Source: Desulfobacterales bacterium (lineage in GTDB: Bacteria > Desulfobacterota > Desulfobacteria > Desulfobacterales > C00003060). Taken from it: a DNA stretch of 35,248 bases. Shown one piece after another: positions 8,613-17,351 of the stretch (its first letter is position 1; every line of letters begins with the position of its first letter). Made by a program: the position numbers and the translations under genes. The notes below the pieces were generated by a model, which had not been told where the DNA came from, searched no databases, and was given only the letters and a program-made list of their open reading frames with translations. The stretch is from the NCBI GenBank assembly GCA_013375395.1, contig JABXJW010000012.1:1-35248 (forward strand). The letters are read 5' to 3'.

Positions 8613-8725
8613 TAGTCACCTTTCAAGCAGCAATTACAATACATAGACAAGATATAAAAACGCCCATAACATGATAGCAAAACAGCAAAAGGAGCTCAAA
8701 CCACATCTACACGGAACTCTAATCT

Positions 8726-9814
8726 TCACTGCTCTACCTTTGACATTAATAATCCGCCGATAAGAAAAAACAGTATGCTCGCAAACCAGGCTGCAACAAC
8801 GGATGGAAGGATTAAGAGGTATCCAAGCGACATAGAAAATGCATTCACAACCCAATAACCCCAATAACTTAATGCGATCAGCACGCCGAGTCCGATGCCC
8901 ACTGCCCTCGCTCTTGCCATCCGCATCCTTATCCCCAGTGGAACGGCTATCATTGTCATGATAAAGCATATCAGGGGGAATGCTATTTTTGCATGCATGT
9001 CTACCAGGTAACGTGAAGCGTCATAGCCTTGGGAAGTGAGCTTTGTCGTAAATCTCCGCAGTTCAGCAAAAGTGAGTTCTTCCCCGATGTCTTTTACCTT
9101 AAGAAAATCCTCGGGGGTTTCAGGCACTTCAAATGTCATGTTTTGAACCTTCTTTGTCTCTATTACTTGTCCATTTCGAAATTTGCTTGCGAACGCCTTC
9201 TCAAGCACCCATCTGCTATCTTTCCATACTGCAGAAAGGCTATCTACCCTCTGCACAAGATTAAACTCCCTGTCAAATGTCAGTATAATAACTCCTTGCA
9301 AAAGCCTCGTCTTTGGATCAAATGCCTTTATGCCGTATATATTTCTTCCGCTCTTGAACCACGTCTGGTCCAACTGAAAAGAGCTCGTGGTTTTTTTACC
9401 CTTTATTAATACCTGCATCACATAAGTACTATTTTTGATGGAATCGGGCACCATAAATTCACTCAACAAGAACATGACCGCGCTAAGAAGCGCTCCCATA
9501 GACAATACAGGAAGGCAGGTCCTTTTCGAACTGATACCTGCCGCTCTCATTGCAATAAGCTCGTTTGTTTTTGAAAACGAATCATAGGCAACAAAAGCTG
9601 AAATGAGAATAGTCATGGGCATAACGTGATAGATAATGAGCGGCAACTTGTATACAAAGAACAAAAGAATCAAAAAGACAGGTGCATCGTTTGATAAAAA
9701 GGTGTGCATCTCACCAATCAAAACGACGACAATGTAAATAGTCGCCAAGGCAAGCATGACAATGGCAAATATCGCCATGAATCTTTTTAGAATATAAGAG
9801 GTTAGTGTTTTCAC
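8726..9814 (-). CDS. lptG: LPS export permease LptG
   Basis: A 362-residue YjgP/YjgQ-family permease. It has three N-terminal transmembrane helices, a periplasmic beta-jellyroll-like domain (about residues 125-260) and three C-terminal helices. With LptF and the ATPase LptB it extracts LPS from the inner membrane and hands it to LptC/LptA. The segment DSFSKTNELIAMRAAGIS after the second to third helix is the family hallmark, the cytosolic coupling region. The start is GTG 9814, 47 bp after lptF. The LptF/LptG assignment follows gene order and resemblance. lptABC are not in the window. Confidence 0.93.
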   Translation of the reverse strand: MKTLTSYILKRFMAIFAIVMLALATIYIVVVLIGEMHTFLSNDAPVFLILLFFVYKLPLIIYHVMPMTILISAFVAYDSFSKTNELIAMRAAGISSKRTCLPVLSMGALLSAVMFLLSEFMVPDSIKNSTYVMQVLIKGKKTTSSFQLDQTWFKSGRNIYGIKAFDPKTRLLQGVIILTFDREFNLVQRVDSLSAVWKDSRWVLEKAFASKFRNGQVIETKKVQNMTFEVPETPEDFLKVKDIGEELTFAELRRFTTKLTSQGYDASRYLVDMHAKIAFPLICFIMTMIAVPLGIRMRMARARAVGIGLGVLIALSYWGYWVVNAFSMSLGYLLILPSVVAAWFASILFFLIGGLLMSKVEQ

Positions 9815-9861
9815 CTGTCACCGAAATCTGCGAATGCTGCTTTCAAGCAGTGCAGCGCATG

Positions 9862-10959
9862 CTACAGCCTGGTATTAAGCCGTCCGGCAATCGGAACTAT
9901 TGCCATAAAGACAATATTTGGCAACCATGCTCCCAGCAAAGGACCAACCATTTCCCGGCGAATCAACCTCTCTCCTGAAAGCATTAGCAAATAATAAAGC
10001 ATTATGAACAAAGTCCCCCACACCACCCCGGCGAAACTCCTGCTGGCTTTTGTCCTTAAACCCACAAACATTCCAATGATTCCCATGAAAATGCAGCCAA
10101 CCGGAAGTGAAAACTTGCGGTGGAGGATGTAAAGGTACTCCAGTTGATCACGTCTGCTATGACTCAACTCCCGTATCTTTTCCAATAACTCATCCAGATA
10201 ATACTCCTTTTTGACGAGACCAAAACCGGAAACAGATGACTCCGGCAGTGCAGCCGCAACGAAATCATAATATAAGAAGTGGATGAAATCAAGTTGCATA
10301 TCCCGCTCATCTTTGTATTGCACAGTTCCGTTCTTGAGATTGAACACAGGTCTGCCGTCATCTTCTCTCACAAAAACGGTTCCCTCTTTAGCTGTAATGA
10401 CGTAGGGCAAGTCTTTGTCGATCGTGTTGTAAATGAATATGCCTTTCATGTTCTGGTCACTCGGTGAGTTCGTATTCACATAGATTAGAATATCATCAGA
10501 CAGGCGGCTAAAAGTCTTTTCTCTTTGAATGGCAATTATACCCTTTCGTGCAATCTTCAGCAATGTCTCGCGGGAAGCATGATTTGTCCACGGCAATACG
10601 TAAATCATTAACAAATTGGTGATAATATATATTACAGCACAAACCGCCAATACAGGGCGTATCATAGGCATGATGCCTATGCCGGCTGCCTTCAATGCCA
10701 ATATTTCGTTATTAACGGAAAGCTTGCCGAAAGTAACTATAACGGAAAAAAAAAGAGCAATTGGAATGGCAGTAGTCACAAAAAACGGCATCACGAGAAA
10801 AAACAGCTTGATTATGTCCCAAACACCAATCCCCTTTACCATTACAAAGCTCGTCAATTCAAGAATGTTGCCTGAAAGCATTGTGAAGGTGACAATTATG
10901 AGAGCCAGGGAGAAGGAGTGTATTATTTCTGTGACAATGTATTTGCCAACAATTCTCAT
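9862..10959 (-). CDS. lptF: LPS export permease LptF
   Basis: A 365-residue YjgP/YjgQ permease with the same 3+3 helix layout and central periplasmic domain as the next gene. FGKLSVNNEILALKAAGIG is the conserved cytosolic coupling segment. It is the first of the pair, as lptF usually is. ATG 10959 overlaps the stop of the DUF362 gene by 4 nt (ATGA), which indicates translational coupling and co-transcription with the DUF362 and UbiA genes. It forms the LptB2FG transporter with LptG and an LptB encoded elsewhere. Confidence 0.93.
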   Translation of the reverse strand: MRIVGKYIVTEIIHSFSLALIIVTFTMLSGNILELTSFVMVKGIGVWDIIKLFFLVMPFFVTTAIPIALFFSVIVTFGKLSVNNEILALKAAGIGIMPMIRPVLAVCAVIYIITNLLMIYVLPWTNHASRETLLKIARKGIIAIQREKTFSRLSDDILIYVNTNSPSDQNMKGIFIYNTIDKDLPYVITAKEGTVFVREDDGRPVFNLKNGTVQYKDERDMQLDFIHFLYYDFVAAALPESSVSGFGLVKKEYYLDELLEKIRELSHSRRDQLEYLYILHRKFSLPVGCIFMGIIGMFVGLRTKASRSFAGVVWGTLFIMLYYLLMLSGERLIRREMVGPLLGAWLPNIVFMAIVPIAGRLNTRL

Positions 10960-12113
10960 GAACCTGATGGTCTTATGCGAGGCGGATTAGCCGGCTGCGT
11001 GCCCGAAAAATTGCGGTCATTCTCAATCCTATCTGGATACCGGTGAAAGAAGTCCCCCCATTTGGAGTTAAACCTGATAGTCTCTTGAATCCTTTTTCCC
11101 ACAAACCGCCACCACACATAATCATGATAGATAAAAGAGGCTATCACAAAGGCATAAACCAGGGGGGTGCGAAAAAACAGCTTTTGCGCCCTCTTGAGCG
11201 GACCGAACCACAAGGCCCGCCCAAACCTGCTGGCAAAGTTATGACCCACGCAGCATCTCATATTCTCCCCGCTTACGTCTTCACCGACTACTTCAATCTC
11301 TTCGGGCACGCCCTTGCCGAGGCCCTGCTCATGAGCCAGTCGGATATATCTTATGGACAGGGGATCAAAGCCCATGAGCTTCGCTGAAACGGCGTCGATG
11401 GCCACGCTGTCAGTGCCGGCCAGCATATAATCCTTTTCTATCGGGATCATGGTTCTGGGGCCAGGCCCACTTCCTATCAGGGTGCCGTCCATTACCGTGA
11501 ATATCCCGGCGTGAATTTCTTTTTGTATAGCTAGAAGATCAACCAAAGTCTCATGAATCACGGTATGGGTATAATGCCTCCTGGTATTGAGCAGGCCGCC
11601 AAAAGCATTTTTCATCGCGCCGGTGGTTGTTGTATAAATGTGGCATTTGACTGTTGGGAGATGGACGATATTTTTTTTCATAAAGTATTCCGGGATGCGT
11701 ATTCCTTCGGGATATATCTTGTCGAGTGCGAGCATTTTACTTTTTGGCTTGTATTCTACCCACTTGATGTCATCTGGCTTGAAATTATACCTTTCCCGAA
11801 CTGAATATTTTCTATATATGAAATCAAGCTTGTTTAGCTTGCCTCCCTTTACCGGATCTGTCACTACGGTGTTATTGTGAACGGCTGCCAGATCGCTAAA
11901 ACCGCCCTTTCTTAGGGCCAATATCGTCCCCTCCAGTTGCCACGGCGTGGTATTGGCGCTCAAGAAAGGAAAATGCCACGAGATATTGTCCTTTAGTATA
12001 GTGGTCGTGTTTGGATCAAGACAACTCCGGTACCCCGCCATTTCCATTAATCTTTCAACGTCTTCAAAGACAGTTTCAGGCCTGGTCTTTATGACAGCTA
12101 CTTTTGATCTCAA
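10956..12113 (-). CDS. DUF362 protein of unknown function, coupled to lptF
   Basis: A 385-residue protein of the DUF362 family (PF04015). The recognisable parts are PTVKCHIYTTTTGAMKN, the DGTLIGSGPGPR segment and the GTDSVAIDAVSAKLMGFDP core. Many DUF362 proteins carry 2x4Fe-4S ferredoxin domains, but no CxxCxxC cluster is present here. Instead the C-terminus has a hydrophobic stretch (TPLVYAFVIASFIYHDYVWW), which may touch the membrane. I place the start at TTG 12113, immediately after the ubiA stop, with GGGAG upstream. A longer frame to 12164 would overlap ubiA by about 49 nt and is less likely. Its stop overlaps lptF by 4 nt. No biochemical function is assigned; position between a polyprenyl-phosphate enzyme and LPS exporters suggests an envelope role. 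Confidence 0.85.
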   Translation of the reverse strand: MRSKVAVIKTRPETVFEDVERLMEMAGYRSCLDPNTTTILKDNISWHFPFLSANTTPWQLEGTILALRKGGFSDLAAVHNNTVVTDPVKGGKLNKLDFIYRKYSVRERYNFKPDDIKWVEYKPKSKMLALDKIYPEGIRIPEYFMKKNIVHLPTVKCHIYTTTTGAMKNAFGGLLNTRRHYTHTVIHETLVDLLAIQKEIHAGIFTVMDGTLIGSGPGPRTMIPIEKDYMLAGTDSVAIDAVSAKLMGFDPLSIRYIRLAHEQGLGKGVPEEIEVVGEDVSGENMRCCVGHNFASRFGRALWFGPLKRAQKLFFRTPLVYAFVIASFIYHDYVWWRFVGKRIQETIRFNSKWGDFFHRYPDRIENDRNFSGTQPANPPRIRPSGS

Positions 12114-12115
12114 GA

Positions 12116-12997
12116 TTATCTCCCATAAACGATAACAAGGACTGTGACCCCCCATATGAGGCAATTTATCAAAAAAGGAGGGTCTGAAAAAAAGGTGTCT
12201 GTTGGATTGCCACTGTGGCCCTTTTGATAAATAATGTATAGATAACGAAAAATGCCGTAAAGCACAAAAACCGATGTAAATATCAGCTTCCTGGTCCCAA
12301 ACTTGGCGACAGTCTCCTGGGCCAGGGTATAAAGGATATAAGAGATAAGGGTTGCCGCCGTCACTATGGCGATCATCTGGTCCAAAAACCTGATGCTATA
12401 ATCTTCCAGAACTTGCCTGGTGGTTTTTCCGCTGCTTGCTACCAACAACAGTTCCTGCCTCCTCTTGCAAAACCCCAGGAAAAGAGAAATGGTGATGGTG
12501 CATATGATCAACCAGTCGGACGGAGTAACCCCGGCGAGGCTGCATCCCGCCAGCACCCTTATCACAAAACCGGCAGCAATACTCATAACATCTATGATTA
12601 CAACATCTTTGAGCTTCACGGAATAGAGCATATTCACAAGTATATAGGTTAGTACCCATAAACCAAATCCTTTTCCGAGATGTAGAGAAAGTGTGATTAC
12701 AGTGACCATGATTATTATGGCGAAAAAAAGAGCGACCCCACCCTTTAAACGCCCAGAGGGAATCGGCCTGTTGGCTTTTTGCGGGTGGAGCTTGTCTTTT
12801 TCAACGTCCCTCAAATCATTGAAAAGATATACGGCGCTTGCACCGAAGGAAAAGAGGATGAATCCGGCCAGCAACGTTGCCAACACTTCCGTCATCAACA
12901 GCCTTTCGCCAAAGACGGCTCCCGCAAAGATAAAGGTGTTCTTTATCCACTCCCTTGGCCTTAACGCTTCCAGAAGAGCTGTCACCTGTTTGGTCAT
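12116..12997 (-). CDS. UbiA-family prenyltransferase, decaprenyl-phosphate phosphoribosyltransferase-like
   Basis: A 293-residue membrane protein with about eight helices. LRPREWIKN lies at the N-terminus, the first Mg-diphosphate motif FNDLRDVEKDKLHP with NRPIPSG at residues 59-81, and a second motif around LKDVVIIDV. The short N-terminus and LRPREWIKN are characteristic of the subgroup that transfers phosphoribose from PRPP to polyprenyl phosphate (Rv3806c type) rather than of UbiA/MenA quinone enzymes. ATG 12997 gives a start just before the motif; an in-frame ATG at 13063 would add 22 residues. The PAP2 gene lies upstream, as in the mycobacterial ubiA-PAP2 pair, supporting polyprenyl-phosphoribose synthesis. 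DprE1/E2-type epimerase genes are not seen here. Confidence 0.87.
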   Translation of the reverse strand: MTKQVTALLEALRPREWIKNTFIFAGAVFGERLLMTEVLATLLAGFILFSFGASAVYLFNDLRDVEKDKLHPQKANRPIPSGRLKGGVALFFAIIIMVTVITLSLHLGKGFGLWVLTYILVNMLYSVKLKDVVIIDVMSIAAGFVIRVLAGCSLAGVTPSDWLIICTITISLFLGFCKRRQELLLVASSGKTTRQVLEDYSIRFLDQMIAIVTAATLISYILYTLAQETVAKFGTRKLIFTSVFVLYGIFRYLYIIYQKGHSGNPTDTFFSDPPFLINCLIWGVTVLVIVYGR

Positions 12998-13166
12998 ATT
13001 AAAGTTTGTTCCCTCGAAAATTCTTCCCCAAAGAATAGTAAAAGATGCGAACAACCCTTCCATTTTTCACTATCTTTGATGCCGGAGAATTTGCATCACC
13101 CTTGGACCTGCGGCATCCTCGACTTTCACTATACAAGGGTTACCCCATCTTGCTCGGCATTTTTTG

Positions 13167-13802
13167 TCACTCTGGATAGGAGGAAAGATCTTGCCCGGAT
13201 TGGTCCCCCTTCTTTTTAAAACATCTACCTACAAGCTTGAGTAGCCAAACTGCTGAGATCCCGCATAACGTTCCCACCATTGCCCCAAATAAAACATCCG
13301 CGGGGTAATGGGCTCCCAGATACACCCTGGAATAGGCGACCATTGCAGCCGCCAAGTATAAGAACGGCCACCACTTCCGGTAGTAATAGCTTAGCAGCAA
13401 TGAGGCTGCAAATATGTTGGTAGCATGGCAGGAAGGCAAGGAATAAGAATGTTCTACGACGGGCTCCTTCAATCCTCGCGTGATGCTCCAGTCTCCGGTC
13501 CTATTATGATAACAACGCACATCTGACAATGCATCGTAAGGTCTCGGGCGGCCGAAAAAGGGTTTGAGAAGATCATAGCTGACCCATTCAGAAAAACCAA
13601 TCAGCAAAACAATTCCTAGAGCCAACGAGCGCGGCTTGAAGCCTTTCCTGGTGATCAGAAAGAGCCAGAACAGACCAAATGGGATGTAAAAATACTTGAG
13701 GCCGGAGACTACCGGCATCAAAGCATCAAAAAATACATTCTGCCCGGACCTGTTTATCAAATAGAAAAGAGCTATGTCCAATTTTTTTACGAACTGCCAC
13801 AT
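13167..13802 (-). CDS. PAP2-family phosphatase next to UbiA; possible polyprenyl-phosphoribose phosphatase
   Basis: A 211-residue multi-pass protein. PAP2 motifs are K80 to P88 (KPFFGRPRP), LPSCHATN at 122-129 and SRVYLGAHYPADV at 158-170. The second motif reads PSCH instead of the usual PSGH; the catalytic histidine is kept. Between motifs 1 and 2 lies a 34-residue soluble insert. In mycobacteria the gene next to the UbiA-type phosphoribosyltransferase is a PAP2 enzyme proposed to remove the 5-phosphate of decaprenyl-phosphoryl-phosphoribose. The same pairing here makes that role plausible. General undecaprenyl pyrophosphate phosphatase activity is the alternative. It is 42 bp after msbA on the same strand. 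Confidence 0.85.
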   Translation of the reverse strand: MWQFVKKLDIALFYLINRSGQNVFFDALMPVVSGLKYFYIPFGLFWLFLITRKGFKPRSLALGIVLLIGFSEWVSYDLLKPFFGRPRPYDALSDVRCYHNRTGDWSITRGLKEPVVEHSYSLPSCHATNIFAASLLLSYYYRKWWPFLYLAAAMVAYSRVYLGAHYPADVLFGAMVGTLCGISAVWLLKLVGRCFKKKGDQSGQDLSSYPE

Positions 13803-13845
13803 GGCCTTTTGAACAAAGGATTTAGGTGTAGATGTTTTCTCACGC

Positions 13846-15630
13846 TCAGAGCATTCTTTTCAGGTGGTGACCGTCCTTGTTGTTTTCGAACTGCATCTCG
13901 TAAAGCTTGCAGTATTCACCGTTCAAGGCGAGTAGGTCTTCGTGTTTCCCATGCTCCACTATCCTGCCGTCTACGATGACGATGATCCGGTCGGCGTTCC
14001 GGATAGTTGAGAGCCTGTGGGCGATCACAAAGGTCGTTCGACTCTTCATGAGGTTTTCAAGGGCCTGCTGAACCACAAGTTCCGACTCTGTATCCAGTGA
14101 CGAGGTGGCTTCGTCCAGGATCAGGATGGGAGCATTTTTCAAAAGCGCGCGGGCAATGCAAATGCGCTGCCTCTCACCTCCGGAAAGCCGGCCCCCGCGC
14201 TCGCCAACCACTGTATCGAAGTTGTCGGGAAAACTCTGGATGAAATCATAAGCATGTGCGGCCTTGGCAGCTTCGATGATGTCGGATTCCGAGGCATCAG
14301 GATTGCCATAAGCAATATTGCTTCGAATAGTGTCGTTAAAAAGAATTGGATCCTGCGTCACAATGCCTACCTGATCGCGAAGTGATTTGATAGTTACATC
14401 CCGGATATCATGTCCGTCAACGAAGATGGCCCCTTCGGTTACATCGTAGAAGCGAGGAATCAAATTCACCAAGGTGGTCTTACCACCGCCGCTCGTGCCC
14501 ACCAAGGCAATGATTTCGTTGCTTTTGACCTCAAGTTTGATATTTTTCAGCACCATCTGGTCCTGGTACTTGAAAGAGACCTCTTGAAAAACCACTGGGT
14601 GATGCCTCGGCTTGAGATCCACGGCATTTTCACGATCTAGAATATCCGACTCAGTATCGAGGATGTCATAGATTCGAACTGCCGCAGCCAGCCCTTCCTG
14701 GATGACATTGTTCAGTGCACTGACCTTCTTGACAGGCTGATACAACATGATGAGCGCTGCCATAAAAGAAAAAAAAGTTCCGGGTGTCGATGTCCCCATA
14801 ATTACCTTGTATCCTCCGTACCAAATAATAAAGGTAATACCAATGCCACCCAGCAATTCCATAACGGGCGAGGACATGGATTTGACTGCTACGGCCTTCA
14901 TTTCGTACTTAAACAAGTGAACGGTTTTTTCAAAAAAACGCCTGTTTTCATGCTGTTCCATTCCAAATGCCTTTACGATTCCAGTGCCGGTAAAGGTCTC
15001 GTGGAGGAAGGAGCTCATATCGGCAATGGCTTCCTGGCATCGGGTACTCAAATGCCGCGCTCGCCTGCCGAATTTCACAATAGGCACTACAGCCACAGGA
15101 AAGACAATGATTGCAATCAAGGCCAGCTTCCAGTCGCGGTAAAAGATAACGAACAGCAAGCCTACGACTGTAAAGCAATCTTTTAGCACCCCTGTAACAG
15201 CATCGGATACCATCCCTTTAAGCCTATTGACATCATTGATAATCCGAGCCAGAAGGGTCCCGGTATCATGTTTATGGAAAAAGGACAATGGCAACATCTG
15301 AATGTGGCTGTAAAGCTCATCCCGTAATCGCTTGATAATGCTGTGCCCCACATAATTCATCAAGTATGCCTGTCCAAAGTAAGCAACCCCTCTCAACAGG
15401 TAGAGTACCATGATGGCAAGGGGAAGGAGCTTTAACATCTTCAGGTCTTTTTTAAAAAAGATTTCGTCCAGCACGGGCTTTACCAGATAGGCTGTCGCTG
15501 AAGTAAGAGATGCCACTACTATCATAAGAAACATTGCCGCGAGCAGACGAATCCAGTGTGATTTTACAATCGTCAAAATCCGCCGGTATATCTTTGACAG
15601 ATCCGCGCTACTGCCTTTTTTTGCAGCCAT
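13846..15630 (-). CDS. msbA: Lipid A flippase MsbA (ABC exporter)
   Basis: A 594-residue half-transporter with an N-terminal six-helix domain (about 25-310) and a C-terminal ATPase. Walker A is GTSGGGKTT (378-386), the Q-loop VTQDP, signature LSGGERQR (482-489), Walker B with D-loop ILDEATSSLD, and the switch histidine in IAHRLS. It flips core-lipid A across the inner membrane. I chose ATG 15630 (MAAKKGSS); the longer frame begins at TTG 15678 in a GC-rich leader without a clear ribosome site. Between lpxB and this gene only a broken DUF374 gene remains. A 74-bp stretch of this gene recurs at 5412-5485. Confidence 0.95.
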   Translation of the reverse strand: MAAKKGSSADLSKIYRRILTIVKSHWIRLLAAMFLMIVVASLTSATAYLVKPVLDEIFFKKDLKMLKLLPLAIMVLYLLRGVAYFGQAYLMNYVGHSIIKRLRDELYSHIQMLPLSFFHKHDTGTLLARIINDVNRLKGMVSDAVTGVLKDCFTVVGLLFVIFYRDWKLALIAIIVFPVAVVPIVKFGRRARHLSTRCQEAIADMSSFLHETFTGTGIVKAFGMEQHENRRFFEKTVHLFKYEMKAVAVKSMSSPVMELLGGIGITFIIWYGGYKVIMGTSTPGTFFSFMAALIMLYQPVKKVSALNNVIQEGLAAAVRIYDILDTESDILDRENAVDLKPRHHPVVFQEVSFKYQDQMVLKNIKLEVKSNEIIALVGTSGGGKTTLVNLIPRFYDVTEGAIFVDGHDIRDVTIKSLRDQVGIVTQDPILFNDTIRSNIAYGNPDASESDIIEAAKAAHAYDFIQSFPDNFDTVVGERGGRLSGGERQRICIARALLKNAPILILDEATSSLDTESELVVQQALENLMKSRTTFVIAHRLSTIRNADRIIVIVDGRIVEHGKHEDLLALNGEYCKLYEMQFENNKDGHHLKRML

Positions 15631-15852
15631 GCTACCCACAAAATAGGAAGAGATTGAAACCAAGGGGCTTCGCCCCAATCTTACTGCCTGCTACCCCGGT
15701 CCTCCCTGGCCCGGACCTGGTCTTCAAGGGCGACCGCTTGTTTCGCGGACGTCGTGCCAGGGCGGGCCAACACTCCATAATAAATGGCATAAAACGGTTG
15801 CCACTACACTAAAAGGCATATGAGTTCAATATGTCGCAGAACTCTCGAAATT

Positions 15853-16120
15853 TCAGTCCGTTGTGTGACCATAGCACTGGTCCACAGCTCTTGTGATCCG
15901 ATTGATCTCCTCTTCGAGCATTGCACGATAAACCTCTTGAGTCTCTCCACCGGCTTTTGGAGGGACTGCAATAGGCGTGCCGTGAGGTGGACCCCCTGAC
16001 AATCTCGTGGCCATGGCGTTTGAGTATCTGTGCCATGATCTCCCCGTCCTTTCCAAGCCAGCCGACCAGCCACCACTTGAATCTAACCCGTATGGGGTCT
16101 ACCCGGTTTGTTGGATTCAT
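15853..16120 (-). pseudogene. Deleted and frameshifted DUF374 acyltransferase-like gene
   Basis: From ATG 16120 the frame reads FKWWLVGWL, the typical N-terminus of DUF374 (lysophospholipid acyltransferase superfamily) proteins. It then jumps directly to GKDGEIMAQILKRHGHEIVRGSTSR, the mid-protein DGEI..RGSSSR motif. At about 15990 the reading frame changes and continues as GTPIAVPPKAGG through EEINRITRAVD to a TGA at 15853, which matches the family C-terminus. Roughly 50 residues are missing at the first junction and about 90 at the second, including the expected FWHG catalytic region. The family normally has about 210-230 residues. The position between lpxB and msbA is where an intact DUF374 gene would be expected in deltaproteobacteria. 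Identification rests on motif recall. Confidence 0.72.
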
Positions 16121-16133
16121 TCCGTTTGTTGGG

Positions 16134-17276
16134 TTATTTATGGTTGCCTGAAAGTAATCTGATGGCCACCTTTGCAGCTTGCTCCGAGGCTCCTGGATCG
16201 CCCAGGCTCTGTGCAACGCGGCACAGCTGTTTTCGCATCTCGGCCAGCATGTTCTCGTCTCCAAGCATCTGCAAGGCATGGATGGCAATATTTTCGGCTG
16301 ATGCTTCGCGCTGAATCAACTCCGGCACTACAGCCTTCCCGGCCACCAGGTTGACCAGGCCAATATGTTTTACGCGAACCAGGCATCTCCCAAGCCAGTA
16401 ACTGATAGGCGACATCTTATACACGATGATCATAGGGGCGCCTGCTATGGCCGCCTCCAGTGTCACGGTGCCGGAGGCCGTTATGACCAAAGAAGCCTCA
16501 GCCAATATATCTTGCAGCCTGTCTGACAGGATAAAAACCTTCGCAGCGGCGCCCTCAACGATAGTCTCAACAAAGGCCCTGTCCACCGAAGAGGCCACAG
16601 GTACGGCAAAACGGGCGCCCGGGATACGTTCCGACAGAATCTCCGCCACCAGTAACATGGTGGGCAGGAGGCGTGTAACCTCCTCGTTGCGGCTGCCGGG
16701 CAGAAGACCGATCAGCAAGCCGTTGCCTCCTATATTTTCGGTTTTCTCCGTGCATCTCCCGGACGTCATGCCGTCCAGCAAGGGATGCCCCACAAAGGTT
16801 ACGGGGACATGCCACTTTTCGTAAAAGGCCGCCTCGAACGGAAAGATCACAACCATGTGATCGACTACTTTCCTAATCTTTTTGACCCTGCCGGTGCGCC
16901 ACGCCCATACCTGAGGACTGATGTAATACATGACCGGGATGCCCAGCTTCTTGGCTTGGGTTGCAACGCGCAGGTTAAAGTCGGGAAAATCGATCACAAT
17001 GAGAAGCCCGGGGCGGTTTTTTTTCAGGTCTTCCTTGGCAACCCTGAGTGCATCCAGAAGGACCCCGAGCTTTGAAAACGCCTCCGAAATACCGACGACC
17101 GCTATTTGAGAATTATCAACCCTTATGCGAACCCCGGCTTGTCGAAGGGCATTGCCGCCTATGCCGAAGAAATCGAGACCCGGCTCCAAAGACTGCATGC
17201 CCCTCACCAGGCGCGCACCATGATTATCGCCGGATGCTTCTCCGGCGATAATCATGACTTTTCGATTTCTATCCAT
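16134..17276 (-). CDS. lpxB: Lipid-A-disaccharide synthase LpxB
   Basis: A 380-residue GT19 enzyme that joins lipid X to UDP-2,3-diacylglucosamine to give the tetraacyl disaccharide. It shows AGEASGD near the N-terminus, the SPQVWAWRTGR segment, FPFEAAFYEKW, FVGHPLLD, LLPGSRNEEV and the acceptor/donor site ASGTVTLEAAIAGAPM. ATG 17276 starts MDRNRKVMIIAGEASG, as usual for the family. Codons 8-20 contain a 15-bp perfect inverted repeat (17219-17256). The gene follows the Gfo/Idh gene by 75 bp and precedes the DUF374 remnant by 13 bp. Confidence 0.96.
   Translation of the reverse strand: MDRNRKVMIIAGEASGDNHGARLVRGMQSLEPGLDFFGIGGNALRQAGVRIRVDNSQIAVVGISEAFSKLGVLLDALRVAKEDLKKNRPGLLIVIDFPDFNLRVATQAKKLGIPVMYYISPQVWAWRTGRVKKIRKVVDHMVVIFPFEAAFYEKWHVPVTFVGHPLLDGMTSGRCTEKTENIGGNGLLIGLLPGSRNEEVTRLLPTMLLVAEILSERIPGARFAVPVASSVDRAFVETIVEGAAAKVFILSDRLQDILAEASLVITASGTVTLEAAIAGAPMIIVYKMSPISYWLGRCLVRVKHIGLVNLVAGKAVVPELIQREASAENIAIHALQMLGDENMLAEMRKQLCRVAQSLGDPGASEQAAKVAIRLLSGNHK
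17219..17256. repeat. 15-bp perfect inverted repeat inside the lpxB start region
   Basis: CATGATTATCGCCGG (17219-17233) pairs perfectly with CCGGCGATAATCATG (17242-17256) around an 8-nt loop. In the mRNA it lies about 21-58 nt after the lpxB start codon and covers the codons for MIIAG-EAS-GDNH. It is either a by-product of codon choice in a conserved motif or a structure acting on early translation. Confidence 0.9.
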
Positions 17277-17351
17277 AGCTTTGCCGTCCGGCAGGACGAA
17301 CCCATCAAATTCTTAGAGAAAAAACTTTGAAACGCTCTTCCCGGTCCAAAC

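Noticed and set aside
15631-15852. A possible further gene between msbA and the DUF374 remnant
   Set aside because: No frame gives recognisable protein or a ribosome site; only GC-rich imperfect inverted repeats are seen.
16105-16132. Direct repeat GTTTGTTGG flanking the lpxB stop as an insertion footprint
   Set aside because: Two 9-bp copies without any element between them; too short to interpret.
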